Assembly: GCF_946479685.1 (NCBI RefSeq)
Contig: NZ_CAMLGS010000014.1
Location: 1 to 55,055 of the forward strand
DNA length: 55,055 bases
Reading direction: 5' to 3'
Origin: an uncultured Methylotenera sp.
GTDB taxonomy: Bacteria; Pseudomonadota; Gammaproteobacteria; Burkholderiales; Methylophilaceae
The notes below the pieces were generated by a model. It was not told the origin of the DNA. It did not search any database and saw nothing but the letters and a program-made list of their open reading frames with translations. Positions 46,349 to 54,914 of the stretch are shown here, piece after piece. The first letter of the stretch is position 1. Every line of letters starts with the position of its first letter. Position numbers and translations under genes: made by a program.

Positions 46349-47554
46349 ATGAAGTCTAGTTTTTGGAAAGCAGGTCATACCCCGACCTTGTTATCAGCCT
46401 TTTTATATTTTGATTTAAGCTTTATGGTGTGGGTAATGTTAGGCCCGTTAGCAGTGCAAATTGCAACAGACCTGCAACTGACGCCAGCAGAAAAAGGCCT
46501 GATGGTGGCAACCCCTGTGTTGGCAGGCGCTTTGCTGCGTATCGTGATGGGTGTGTTGGTTGATCAGATCAAACCTAAGATGGCAGGTTTGATTGGCCAA
46601 GTAATCGTGATTGCAAGCTTGCTTACTGCATGGCTGCATGGCTTACAAACCTTCCAGCACGCGTTAATGCTGGGCCTAGGTTTAGGTTTTGCTGGTGCAG
46701 CGTTCGCGGTGGCTTTGCCTCTAGCAAGCCGCTGGTATCCACCAGAGCACCAAGGTACAGCATTAGGTATTGCCGGTGCTGGTAACTCAGGTACCGTGTT
46801 TGCAGCATTGTTTGCGCCTAGCTTAGCTGTTGCTTACGGTTGGAATAACGTGTTTGGTCTAGTGTTGATTCCATTAGCGATTGCTATGTCTGTTTACCTG
46901 CTTTTTGCTAAAGATGCGCCTGATGCACCACCTGCAAAATCATTGAGCCAATATCTGATGATTCTTAAGGATAAAGACGCTTGGTGGTTCATGTTCTTCT
47001 ACAGCGTGACCTTTGGTGGCTTTGTAGGCTTGGCTTCGTCATTAACCATTTACTTTAATGACTTGTACGCATTAGGCCCAGTCGTGTCTGGTTACTGTAC
47101 TGCTGCTTGTGTGTTTGCAGGTTCTTTGGTGCGCCCATTGGGTGGCTGGTTGGCTGACCGTGTTGGTGGTATCCGTACTTTATTAACCATGTATATCTTG
47201 GCTGCAATCTTGCTGGTGATCATGAGCTTCGGTCAACCTACTTACCAAGCTGCATTGATGGTGATTATCCCAACAATGGCAATCTTGGGCATGGGTAACG
47301 GTGCTGTATTCCAGTTAGTGCCACAACGTTTCCGTAAAGAAATCGGTGTGATGACTGGTTTGGTAGGTATGGCCGGTGGTGTAGGCGGTTTCTACTTAGC
47401 TTCTAGCTTAGGTGTGATTAAACAGGCAACAGGTAGCTACCAAGTAGGTATCTTGATTTTTGCTGGACTAGCGGCTTTAGCGGTATTGGGCTTGACTGGT
47501 GTTAAAACACGCTGGCGTACAACTTGGGGTGCGGCAACAACTGCTAAGGTGTAG
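46349..47554 (+). CDS. narK: MFS nitrate/nitrite transporter (NNP family)
   Basis: 401 residues, 12 predicted membrane segments. NNP signatures AGAGNSGTVFAALFAPSLA and the second half FGGFVGLASSLTIYFNDLY, and LGMGNGAVFQLVPQRF. It probably imports nitrate (single-copy NarK1/NasA-type) and may export nitrite. Second nitrate uptake system in the cluster besides nrtABC. Confidence 0.92.
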   Translation: MKSSFWKAGHTPTLLSAFLYFDLSFMVWVMLGPLAVQIATDLQLTPAEKGLMVATPVLAGALLRIVMGVLVDQIKPKMAGLIGQVIVIASLLTAWLHGLQTFQHALMLGLGLGFAGAAFAVALPLASRWYPPEHQGTALGIAGAGNSGTVFAALFAPSLAVAYGWNNVFGLVLIPLAIAMSVYLLFAKDAPDAPPAKSLSQYLMILKDKDAWWFMFFYSVTFGGFVGLASSLTIYFNDLYALGPVVSGYCTAACVFAGSLVRPLGGWLADRVGGIRTLLTMYILAAILLVIMSFGQPTYQAALMVIIPTMAILGMGNGAVFQLVPQRFRKEIGVMTGLVGMAGGVGGFYLASSLGVIKQATGSYQVGILIFAGLAALAVLGLTGVKTRWRTTWGAATTAKV

Positions 47555-47574
47555 TATCCAAAGCATCTGGCACC

Positions 47575-47602
47575 GTATCGAAGTAAAAGTATCGAAGTAA
47601 AT
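47575..47602. repeat. 14-bp tandem duplication abutting the phosphatase-kinase ATG
   Basis: GTATCGAAGTAAAA (47575-47588) and GTATCGAAGTAAAT (47589-47602) differ at one base. The second copy ends at the base before ATG 47603, so the duplication shapes the translation initiation region. Confidence 0.85.
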
Positions 47603-49297
47603 ATGTCACTTAAATTCACTGTTGGTCAGTCTAGCCTTACCGGGCCTAGAGCACGTAATGAAGATTATGTTGGTGTGGTGACGCCATCAGGTGAGCAATT
47701 AAGTGTGAAAGGTGCACTGTTTGCTATCGCCGATGGTGTAAGTGGCAATGCTGGTGGTGGCGAAGCTTCTGAAATGACGGTACGTACCGTCACGACAGAT
47801 TACTACGCCACACCAGATACCTGGGAGCCGTTTACCGCGCTGGATAAGGTGTTGGGGGCTGCTAATCGCTGGTTGATTGCACAGGCTAACGCTAATAGCG
47901 CTATGGCTGGCATGGCAACTACCTTGTCTTTACTGGTGCTACGTGGTCAGCGTTATTACGCGGCACATGTGGGCGATACCCGCATCTATCTACTACGTAA
48001 TGGTGTGTTAAAGCAGTTAACCACAGATCATGTGTGGGACAGGCCAGATATGCGCCACGTGTTAAAGCGGGCGGTAGGCTTGGATCGGCATCTTGAGGTG
48101 GATTTTTCTGAAGGTGCACTGCAAGAAGGTGATGTATTCGCACTGATGAGCGATGGCGTGTGGGATAGCGTAGGTGAGCAAACCATTCATAAGGTACTAG
48201 GTCTATACAATAACCCGCAAATGATGTGCGACCACCTGACTAAAGCCGCGATAGAAAAGGGTAGTCAGGATAACTCTACTGCGGTGGCGTTACGGGTAGA
48301 AGCGCTGGGTGAAGATACATTGCTTGAGCTGTTAGCCGGCGGTAAGCATCTCACCGTGCCAGATAAGCTGAATGTGGGCGACAAGATTGATGACTTTGAA
48401 GTGCTGGAACTCATGTATGAGTCACGTGCTAGTTTGTTGTACAAAGTCATGCACACTACGACTAAACAATTCTTTGTGCTTAAAACTTTACAGCCTGCGC
48501 TGGCAGCTGATACCGAGAGCTGCAATGGCTTGCTCAATGAAGAGTGGCTGGCCAAACGTGTGGTTTCACAGTATGTGCCGCAAGTGTTTCCGGTTTCTGT
48601 AGAAAAACGCAGTAAACTCTACTATGTAATGAGCTGGCATGAGGGCTCCACTTTGCAGCAGCGCCTAGATAGCGGCCACCACTTTACGGTGGCGGGCATC
48701 GGCAAGGTGGGCGTAGATATGATGCGCGGTATCGGTGCCTTGCATCGTTTAAATATCGTGCACCGTGATATCAAGCCTGCCAATGTGCATCAGGGTAGTG
48801 ACCAGCGCCTGCGTATTTTAGATTTAGGCGTAGCACTCAGCATGCAGACTTCTAAATCGGATGTGGTACAAAATCCGGGCACGCCTAGCTATATGGCACC
48901 AGAGTTGTTTGAAGGCGCAGTGGCAACGCCGCAAAGTGATATTTATGCAGCAGGCGTTACGCTGTATCATTTACTGACACGTAAGTATCCGCATGGTGAA
49001 ATCGAGCCTTTTCAGAGTCCAAAGTTTGGTAGCCCAACAGCCCCGACCAGATACCGTCCGGATATTCCATACTGGTTAGAGAATATCGTGTTAAAAGCCA
49101 TTGCAACGGATCCTAAGCAGCGCTTTGAAACTGCTGAAGAAATGTTGCTCGCATTAGAACACGGGGAATTAAAGCCCATTTTACCGCCGACACGTACGCC
49201 ATTGATTGCACGCGCGAGGTTGGTGAAGTGGCAATGGATAGCGATTTTCTCGCTTATCCTAAATTTTTTATTGATTTATTTATTAGCTGTTTCATGA
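47603..49297 (+). CDS. PP2C phosphatase / Ser-Thr kinase fusion, tail-anchored
   Basis: 564 residues. PP2C-type domain, about 5-235 (GPRARNEDYVGV, ALFAIADGVSGNAGGG, HVGDTRIYLL, ALMSDGVWD, KGSQDNSTAVALRV: metal-binding Asp/Gly residues kept). Ser-Thr kinase, about 265-530 (FVLKTLQPAL, catalytic loop HRDIKPANV, DLG in place of DFG, GTPSYMAPE). A final hydrophobic helix (WIAIFSLILNFLLIYLLAVS) probably anchors it in the inner membrane. Located inside the nitrate-reduction operon between narK and nirD. The substrate is unknown; likely candidates are NarK, NirBD or NasA. Confidence 0.9.
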   Translation: MSLKFTVGQSSLTGPRARNEDYVGVVTPSGEQLSVKGALFAIADGVSGNAGGGEASEMTVRTVTTDYYATPDTWEPFTALDKVLGAANRWLIAQANANSAMAGMATTLSLLVLRGQRYYAAHVGDTRIYLLRNGVLKQLTTDHVWDRPDMRHVLKRAVGLDRHLEVDFSEGALQEGDVFALMSDGVWDSVGEQTIHKVLGLYNNPQMMCDHLTKAAIEKGSQDNSTAVALRVEALGEDTLLELLAGGKHLTVPDKLNVGDKIDDFEVLELMYESRASLLYKVMHTTTKQFFVLKTLQPALAADTESCNGLLNEEWLAKRVVSQYVPQVFPVSVEKRSKLYYVMSWHEGSTLQQRLDSGHHFTVAGIGKVGVDMMRGIGALHRLNIVHRDIKPANVHQGSDQRLRILDLGVALSMQTSKSDVVQNPGTPSYMAPELFEGAVATPQSDIYAAGVTLYHLLTRKYPHGEIEPFQSPKFGSPTAPTRYRPDIPYWLENIVLKAIATDPKQRFETAEEMLLALEHGELKPILPPTRTPLIARARLVKWQWIAIFSLILNFLLIYLLAVS

Positions 49298-49325
49298 TTC
49301 AACTTGATATAAAGGTAGGACTAAA

Positions 49326-49640
49326 ATGAGTAATTGGGTAAAAGTTGCACCTCTTGAGGAAATCCCTAAATTAGGTGCACGCGTAGTGCGCAGCAAAGAC
49401 GTTGATATCGGCGTATTCCGTTTAGAAGACGACCGTATCTACGCTGTGAATAATAGCTGTCCACACAAAGGTGGCCCATTATCAGAAGGTATTGTGTACG
49501 GTGACAGAATCGCTTGCCCATTACATAGCTGGAAAATCAGCCTGGTAGATGGCAAGGCTGATGAGCCGGATGTAGGTGAAACTGCATGTTTTAATACTAA
49601 GATCGAAGATGGCGTAGTTTATTTAGAATTAAAAGAGTAA
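49326..49640 (+). CDS. nirD: Nitrite reductase small subunit (Rieske-type)
   Basis: 104 residues with a Rieske [2Fe-2S] site: C45-x-H47 (SCPHKGGPLSEG) and C64-x2-H67 (ACPLHSWKISL). Works with NirB. The ribosome binding site AAGGTAGGA is just upstream. It overlaps neither neighbour; nasA starts 5 bp after its stop. Confidence 0.93.
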   Translation: MSNWVKVAPLEEIPKLGARVVRSKDVDIGVFRLEDDRIYAVNNSCPHKGGPLSEGIVYGDRIACPLHSWKISLVDGKADEPDVGETACFNTKIEDGVVYLELKE

Positions 49641-49645
49641 TTGAC

Positions 49646-52363
49646 TTGATTAAGCAAACTAAAAGTACTTGTTGTTACTGCGGCGTTGGCTGCGGGGTGA
49701 TTATTCACTCTGAAAACGACAAAATTATCGATGTTAAAGGTGATCCGCAGCATCCGGCCAATTTTGGGCGTTTGTGCACCAAAGGCTCTACGCTGCATTT
49801 GTCAGCTAAACTGGATAATCGCCTGTTGTACCCTGAGTTACGCACCAATCGTGATTTGCCACGTAAGCGCGCCACATGGGACGAGTCGCTCGACCTCGCG
49901 GTTGAGAAGTTTGCGAAAACAATAGAAACACATGGTCCTGATAGTGTTGCTTTTTATCTTTCCGGGCAATTGCTGACTGAAGACTATTACGTCTTCAACA
50001 AGCTGGCTAAAGGCTTGATTGGCACCAACAACGTAGATACCAACTCGCGTTTGTGCATGTCATCCGCCGTGGCCGGCTATAAAGCAACCTTAGGTGCCGA
50101 TGCACCGCCTGCCTGCTATGAAGACATCGATCATACCGCTTGTTTATTCATTGCCGGCTCCAATACCGCTTTCGCACATCCGATTATTTATCGCCGGATT
50201 GAAGATGCAAAAGCAAAGAATCCTGATTTAAAAATAGTGGTGGTAGACCCACGCCAAACTGATACGGCTAAAGCAGCCGATTTGCATTTGGCTATCTTGC
50301 CAGGTACTGATGTTGCACTGTTTAACGGCATGTTACATGTGATGCTATGGGAAGGCTTGTTAGACCATGCCTATATCGAGAAGTACACTAACGGTTTTGC
50401 TGAGCTGAAAGAAACCGTGCGTGAATACACGCCGAAAATGGTGGCAGATATTTGCGGTATTAAAGAGGCAGATATCATCACTGCCGCTAAATGGTTTGGT
50501 AAAGGTCCTAGCCTATCTATGTACTGCATGGGCTTAAACCAGTCTGTACACGGTACAGAAAAAAATGCAGCCCTAATCAACCTACATTTGGCTACTGGGC
50601 AAATTGGTAAGCCGGGTGCGGGTCCATTTTCGCTGACTGGTCAGCCTAATGCGATGGGTGGCCGCGAAGTAGGCGGTATGGCTAACCTGTTATCCGGCCA
50701 TCGCGATTTAGCCAATCCTGAACACCGCGCTGAAATCGCCAAGTTTTGGGGCGTAGATAGCGTGCCAGAAACACCAGGTAAAGCAGCGATTGCGATGTTT
50801 GATGCGGTAAAAGAGGGTAGTATTAAAGCTATCTGGATTGCTTGTACCAACCCTGCGCACTCTATGCCAGATCTGAATAGTGTGTTGGAAGCCTTGGATA
50901 CCGCTGAGTTCGTGGTGGTACAAGATGCCTTCAATAATACCGAAACCGCAAAATACGCTGATGTGCTGCTACCAGCTAGTACATGGGGTGAAAAAGAGGG
51001 TTCGGTTACCAACTCTGAGCGCCGTATTACGCGCGTGAACCCTGCTGTGGCGACGCCTGCGGAAGCTCGTCATGACTGGGCGATTGCGGTGGACTTTGCA
51101 CAGCGCCTAGAACAAAGACTGGCAAAAGGCAGTGCTTTATTCCCGTACACCACAACTGAGCAGATCTTTAACGAGCACCGCGAAACTACACGCGGGCGCG
51201 ATTTGGATATTACTGGCTTAAGCTATGAGTTGCTCAATGAGCAAGGTCCGCAGCAATGGCCGTTTAAAGAAGGCGATGCTGGCGGCAAAGCACGCTTGTA
51301 TGCCGATGGCGTATTCCAAAAACCTGATGGTAAAGCGCAGTTTGTGAATGCCGTGTATAAAGCAACGGCGGATAAAACTGATGCGCGTAACCCATTGCAC
51401 TTGCTCACCGGTCGTTTGCGTGACCAATGGCATGGTATGAGTCGTACTGGTAACGTGGCGCAGTTGTTTAACCACGCGGAAGAGCCAGTGATTCAAATGA
51501 ACGCTGACGATATGATGCGCCGTTCTATTAACAATGGCGATATCGTTAAAATCAGTAATAAGCGTGGCAGTCTGGTATTGCCAGCCCAAGTGTCAGACGA
51601 GGTAAGGCCATCACAGACATTTATTCCCATGCACTGGGGTAGCCAATCTATGAATGGTCTTGGTGTGAATGCATTAATGCCACCCACCTGTGACAAAACC
51701 TCTAAACAGCCAGAGCTTAAGCACACGGCAATTAAGTTAGAGAAGGTAGAGTTACCTTGGCGCATGACAGTGATGCGTACTATCCATAATCTGGATGCAA
51801 TGCAAAAAATTAGAGAGCTCTTATCCCAATTTGAATATGCTAGTTGCGGCTTGTTTGGCCGTCAGACTGAAAATCATATCGGTATGCTGATTTTAAGAGC
51901 TGCGCATACAGAAGCACCTGATGAGCAGCTGATTCAACAGATCGATGCGCTGCTAGGCATGACAGGTGACGCGCCTTTACTCAACTATCTGGATGCTAAG
52001 CGTGGTATTAGTAAACGCATACTGGTTGAAACCAACATGGAAAATAAAGCCCAAGTGACTGGTGTGCGCTTGGTTGGTGAAACCCTAGCCACTGCTTGGC
52101 TTAAAGACGTGATGGGTACCGGTGAGTTTAGCCCTGAGCTACGCCGCTGGGCATTGGCACCGTTAAGTGCACCACCAGCAGGGCAGCGTAGCCGCGGTAA
52201 GATTGTATGTAACTGTCTGGATGTGGCCGAAAATGAAATTATCGACAATATTCAGTTAGGTGCAGACTTAATCACACTGCAGAATAAGCTGAAGTGCGGT
52301 ACGCAATGTGGTTCATGTGTGCCTGAGTTAAAACAGTTGGTACGTATCCACGCAAAACACTAA
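49646..52363 (+). CDS. nasA: Assimilatory nitrate reductase, catalytic subunit
   Basis: 905-residue cytoplasmic molybdoenzyme reducing nitrate to nitrite. N-terminal [4Fe-4S] ligands C9, C12, C16, C44; Mo-bis-MGD domains with the Mo-ligand cysteine in NSRLCMSSAVAGYKATLG; molydopterin dinucleotide-binding domain (LLTGRLRDQWHGMSRTGNV). The C-terminal BFD-like [2Fe-2S] domain (IVCNCLDVAEN ... KCGTQCGSCVPELKQL) could take electrons directly, and no nasB reductase gene is present. The start codon is TTG 49646 with GAG about 9 bp ahead. Confidence 0.94.
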   Translation: MIKQTKSTCCYCGVGCGVIIHSENDKIIDVKGDPQHPANFGRLCTKGSTLHLSAKLDNRLLYPELRTNRDLPRKRATWDESLDLAVEKFAKTIETHGPDSVAFYLSGQLLTEDYYVFNKLAKGLIGTNNVDTNSRLCMSSAVAGYKATLGADAPPACYEDIDHTACLFIAGSNTAFAHPIIYRRIEDAKAKNPDLKIVVVDPRQTDTAKAADLHLAILPGTDVALFNGMLHVMLWEGLLDHAYIEKYTNGFAELKETVREYTPKMVADICGIKEADIITAAKWFGKGPSLSMYCMGLNQSVHGTEKNAALINLHLATGQIGKPGAGPFSLTGQPNAMGGREVGGMANLLSGHRDLANPEHRAEIAKFWGVDSVPETPGKAAIAMFDAVKEGSIKAIWIACTNPAHSMPDLNSVLEALDTAEFVVVQDAFNNTETAKYADVLLPASTWGEKEGSVTNSERRITRVNPAVATPAEARHDWAIAVDFAQRLEQRLAKGSALFPYTTTEQIFNEHRETTRGRDLDITGLSYELLNEQGPQQWPFKEGDAGGKARLYADGVFQKPDGKAQFVNAVYKATADKTDARNPLHLLTGRLRDQWHGMSRTGNVAQLFNHAEEPVIQMNADDMMRRSINNGDIVKISNKRGSLVLPAQVSDEVRPSQTFIPMHWGSQSMNGLGVNALMPPTCDKTSKQPELKHTAIKLEKVELPWRMTVMRTIHNLDAMQKIRELLSQFEYASCGLFGRQTENHIGMLILRAAHTEAPDEQLIQQIDALLGMTGDAPLLNYLDAKRGISKRILVETNMENKAQVTGVRLVGETLATAWLKDVMGTGEFSPELRRWALAPLSAPPAGQRSRGKIVCNCLDVAENEIIDNIQLGADLITLQNKLKCGTQCGSCVPELKQLVRIHAKH

Positions 52364-52447
52364 TGTGTGAGCCAGTGCCTTGGTTCAAGGCTAAATTCAA
52401 AAAGCATGGGCGCATAAAGCCTATGCTAGCTCAGATGCTTAGGCCAG

Positions 52448-52479
52448 AAAAAAGCGCACTACAATGTAGTGCGCTTTTT
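52448..52479. terminator. Bidirectional terminator after nasA
   Basis: AAAGCGCACTA (52451-52461) / TAGTGCGCTTT (52467-52477), loop CAATG, T run to 52479 and A run on the other side. It serves nasA and the convergent gene at 52522. Confidence 0.93.
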
Positions 52480-52521
52480 ATTTGTATGATGCTGTTTGCT
52501 GCATCGAATAAAACATGATCG

Positions 52522-53151
52522 CTATTTCAGTGCCGGCGAGAAGTGCTCTGCCACTAATTTTTTCACCAGCGGTGCCAGCGCTTCCGGCAATGTTGTCATA
52601 GATAAAATAAACTGATGAGCTTCTTTAGAAGTCTTTCTTAAAGTTTTCACTAAGATATCTACGAATTTTTCCTCTTCATAGTCGCTATGTGTAGCAACAA
52701 ACTGTGCCAGGTAGTACTCAAGGAACACTAATACGATGATATCTTCCAGCGTTTGTGCTTCCAAGTTGGTTCTTGGCAGTTCTTTTTTTACCAATGCGCA
52801 TACATGGTCAATTGTCGCCGTATCGTAAGCAAGTTCGCTCAGAATATTGCGTGCGGTATCAGCATGAAACGCTTTCAGTGCATTGCGCCATTGGTGATAG
52901 CCTGGCTTAGTCATTGGGTAGTCGCTGCGCGGCGTTTTCCAGCGGCCAATATGCTGGCATCTTGCTGCGAGTAGTAATGCCTCTGACGCATCTGGGCTGT
53001 AGCGCGTGAGCATTTCCGTCATACGGTGTGCATACAGTAACTCTTTAGGCTGGTTTGCGCCGGCCACTGCTTCTAAATTAGGGTCTAACGCATTAAATGC
53101 ATCAAAGCGCGTGATGGCTTGGTCAAATTGTGACGGGTTGGAGATGTTCAT
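52522..53151 (-). CDS. DUF4202-family protein
   Basis: 209 residues, probably all helical. Motifs YAHRMTEML, AARCQHIGRWKTPR, YHQWRNALKAFHADTA and LEDIIVLVFLEYYL resemble the DUF4202 family. The spaced histidines (H-R...QHIGRW...H) recall HD-type metal sites, but this is only suggestive. DUF4202 genes are often found next to nitrate/nitrite assimilation genes, as here (convergent with nasA across a shared terminator). The function is unknown. Confidence 0.8.
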   Translation of the reverse strand: MNISNPSQFDQAITRFDAFNALDPNLEAVAGANQPKELLYAHRMTEMLTRYSPDASEALLLAARCQHIGRWKTPRSDYPMTKPGYHQWRNALKAFHADTARNILSELAYDTATIDHVCALVKKELPRTNLEAQTLEDIIVLVFLEYYLAQFVATHSDYEEEKFVDILVKTLRKTSKEAHQFILSMTTLPEALAPLVKKLVAEHFSPALK

Positions 53152-53157
53152 TGGCTT

Positions 53158-53197
53158 AGAGTTAAAGGATTAGGATTAAAGGCTGAGGTTAATAACG
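53158..53197. repeat. 14-bp tandem repeat upstream of the DUF4202 gene
   Basis: AGAGTTAAAGGATT (53158-53171), AGGATTAAAGGCTG (53172-53185), partial AGGTTAATAACG (53186-53197). Period 14. Confidence 0.65.
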
Positions 53198-53247
53198 GTA
53201 TTGCTTGCTATCAATGTTTGCTACGCATGTGAGGTGCGCGCTTGGTA

Positions 53248-53760
53248 TCAATGGTTATCTTTGCTTGCAGCTGTTTGTTCTGTTGCTGCAGCCGGTGAGT
53301 TGTCGTGCCGCTTCAGCTTCTTTGCCGCTAATAGCAGTTGCGCTGCGAGCTTATCTTCTTCTTTTTGTTGCATGCAGGCCAGCTCAACATTGTTTCTTAC
53401 TTCTAAAACAGTACCTTGCTGGTTGTAAACTTCGCTGATAAGGGTTTGTGTTTGCGTATCTTGTGCAGATTCTAGCTGTTGCTCTTTGGTTTTACCTACC
53501 TGACGCTGCCACATGATTTTCTTGGCGGCATCGCCACGTTGTTTGCAATCAGTATCTACTGCGTAGGGAGCTCGTGCTTTAATTGGTTCAGCGCTGGTTG
53601 CCGATTTTGCTGCGGTTTTCAATGGTTTGCTGTGGTTATTGTTAAGGCACGGCGTATCTTGAAAGCTATTGCTGCTACAACGGTAGGTGGTGGCAGCAAT
53701 AGCTGCCTGCGCGCTGCATAGCAAGGCACAGGTCAGTATGTTCAGCAAAAACGGCTTCAT
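53248..53760 (-). CDS. Exported DUF4124-like protein
   Basis: About 170 residues: signal peptide (MKPFLLNILTCALLCSAQAAIA|AT), then YRCSSNSFQDTPCLNNN, the short motif of DUF4124-type periplasmic proteins (Y-x-C...FQD-x-PC). A Lys/Gln-rich helical region (KTKEQQLESAQDTQTQTL) follows. Start taken at ATG 53760; TTG 53763 is one codon earlier. Function unknown. Confidence 0.72.
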   Translation of the reverse strand: MKPFLLNILTCALLCSAQAAIAATTYRCSSNSFQDTPCLNNNHSKPLKTAAKSATSAEPIKARAPYAVDTDCKQRGDAAKKIMWQRQVGKTKEQQLESAQDTQTQTLISEVYNQQGTVLEVRNNVELACMQQKEEDKLAAQLLLAAKKLKRHDNSPAAATEQTAASKDNH

Positions 53761-53786
53761 CAATCTGCTTGTGTAGTCGCAAATGA

Positions 53787-54266
53787 TTAGTGGTGGTGGC
53801 CGCCAGCACCGTGTACGTGTTGGTGTGCAACTTCTTCTTTGTTTGCAGTACGTACATCGGTAATTGTTGCTGTGAACACAACGCGCTCACCAGCCCATGG
53901 GTGGTTGCCATCAACAATCACTTTGCCGTCTGCAATTTCGGTAACGGTGTATAGCACAACGTCGCCAGTTTCGTCTTCACCTTCAAACTGCATGCCTACT
54001 TTTAACTCTGCAGCAGGAAAAGCGCTCACTGGCTCAATTTGTACTAACTCTTCGTCATACTCACCAAAAGCATCAGCTGGCTGTAAATCAACAACCACTA
54101 CGTCGCCGATGTTTTTGCCGTGCATGGCTTCTTCAACTTTTGGGAAAATGTTGTCATAACCACCGTGTAAGTACGCTACTGGATCATTGCTTGATTCAAG
54201 CACATTGCCATCAGCATCTTTAAGTTCGTAAGTCATTGTGACAACAGTGTTCATTGCAATTTGCAT
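53787..54266 (-). CDS. slyD: SlyD-type FKBP peptidyl-prolyl isomerase
   Basis: 159 residues: FKBP fold split by the IF insert (LHGGYDNIFPKVEEAMHGKNIGDVVVVDLQPADAFGEYD; NHPWAGERVVFTATITDVR) and a His-rich metal-binding tail (HQHVHGAGGHHH). Cytoplasmic folding helper and possible nickel/zinc binding. GAGGA 8 bp upstream of ATG 54266. Confidence 0.9.
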   Translation of the reverse strand: MQIAMNTVVTMTYELKDADGNVLESSNDPVAYLHGGYDNIFPKVEEAMHGKNIGDVVVVDLQPADAFGEYDEELVQIEPVSAFPAAELKVGMQFEGEDETGDVVLYTVTEIADGKVIVDGNHPWAGERVVFTATITDVRTANKEEVAHQHVHGAGGHHH

Positions 54267-54384
54267 GGTTAAATCCTCTAGCTTTGGGTTTGGTAAAAAT
54301 TTGGTTTAGAAACCTGATTTTGTTAAAAAATTAATGTTGAAATTTTAATCTATATTTGTGATGTTACTTAAATATAGGTGATAT

Positions 54385-54879
54385 TTATTTTGTATCTACT
54401 GGTAATGCATTATTAGACAAAACCTGATTATTTTTCAGGTATTTAGCAATTAATCGATCCAGTGCAGAAGCAAAAGCCTGACGGTCGCCTTGGTTAAATG
54501 CAGACTGCCCGCTGATCTCTACACCGTTACTTCGCAGTTCTTCCATTAAGTTGCGCATGCTTAAGCGCTCTTTGATGTTGGCTTCGGTATAGAGTTCACC
54601 ACGTGGGTTCAGCGCAAAGGCGCCTTTTTCTACTACCTGTGCCGCGAGGGGGATATCCGCGGTAATCACCAGGTCACCGGCCTCTAATGCAAGTACGATG
54701 TGGTTGTCAGCAACATCGAAGCCGCTGGCCACCTGTACCGTTTTAATATAGGCAGAGGGCGGCGTGCGCAAAAACTGGTTAGCCACCAGTGTGGTGGTAA
54801 TCTTGGTGCGCTCAGCGGCTCTGAATAAAATCTCTTTTATCACCACCGGGCACGCATCTGCATCTACCCAAATTTTCAT
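54385..54879 (-). CDS. yaiI: UPF0178 family protein YaiI
   Basis: 164 residues starting [18 protein letters not shown], with [34 protein letters not shown]: the diagnostic motifs of UPF0178/YaiI/YqxD. The Asp residues suggest a PIN-like nuclease fold, but activity is not established here. Confidence 0.9.
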   Translation of the reverse strand: MKIWVDADACPVVIKEILFRAAERTKITTTLVANQFLRTPPSAYIKTVQVASGFDVADNHIVLALEAGDLVITADIPLAAQVVEKGAFALNPRGELYTEANIKERLSMRNLMEELRSNGVEISGQSAFNQGDRQAFASALDRLIAKYLKNNQVLSNNALPVDTK

Positions 54880-54914
54880 GGCACTGATATTTACATTGCG
54901 CTGACGTGGTGTAG

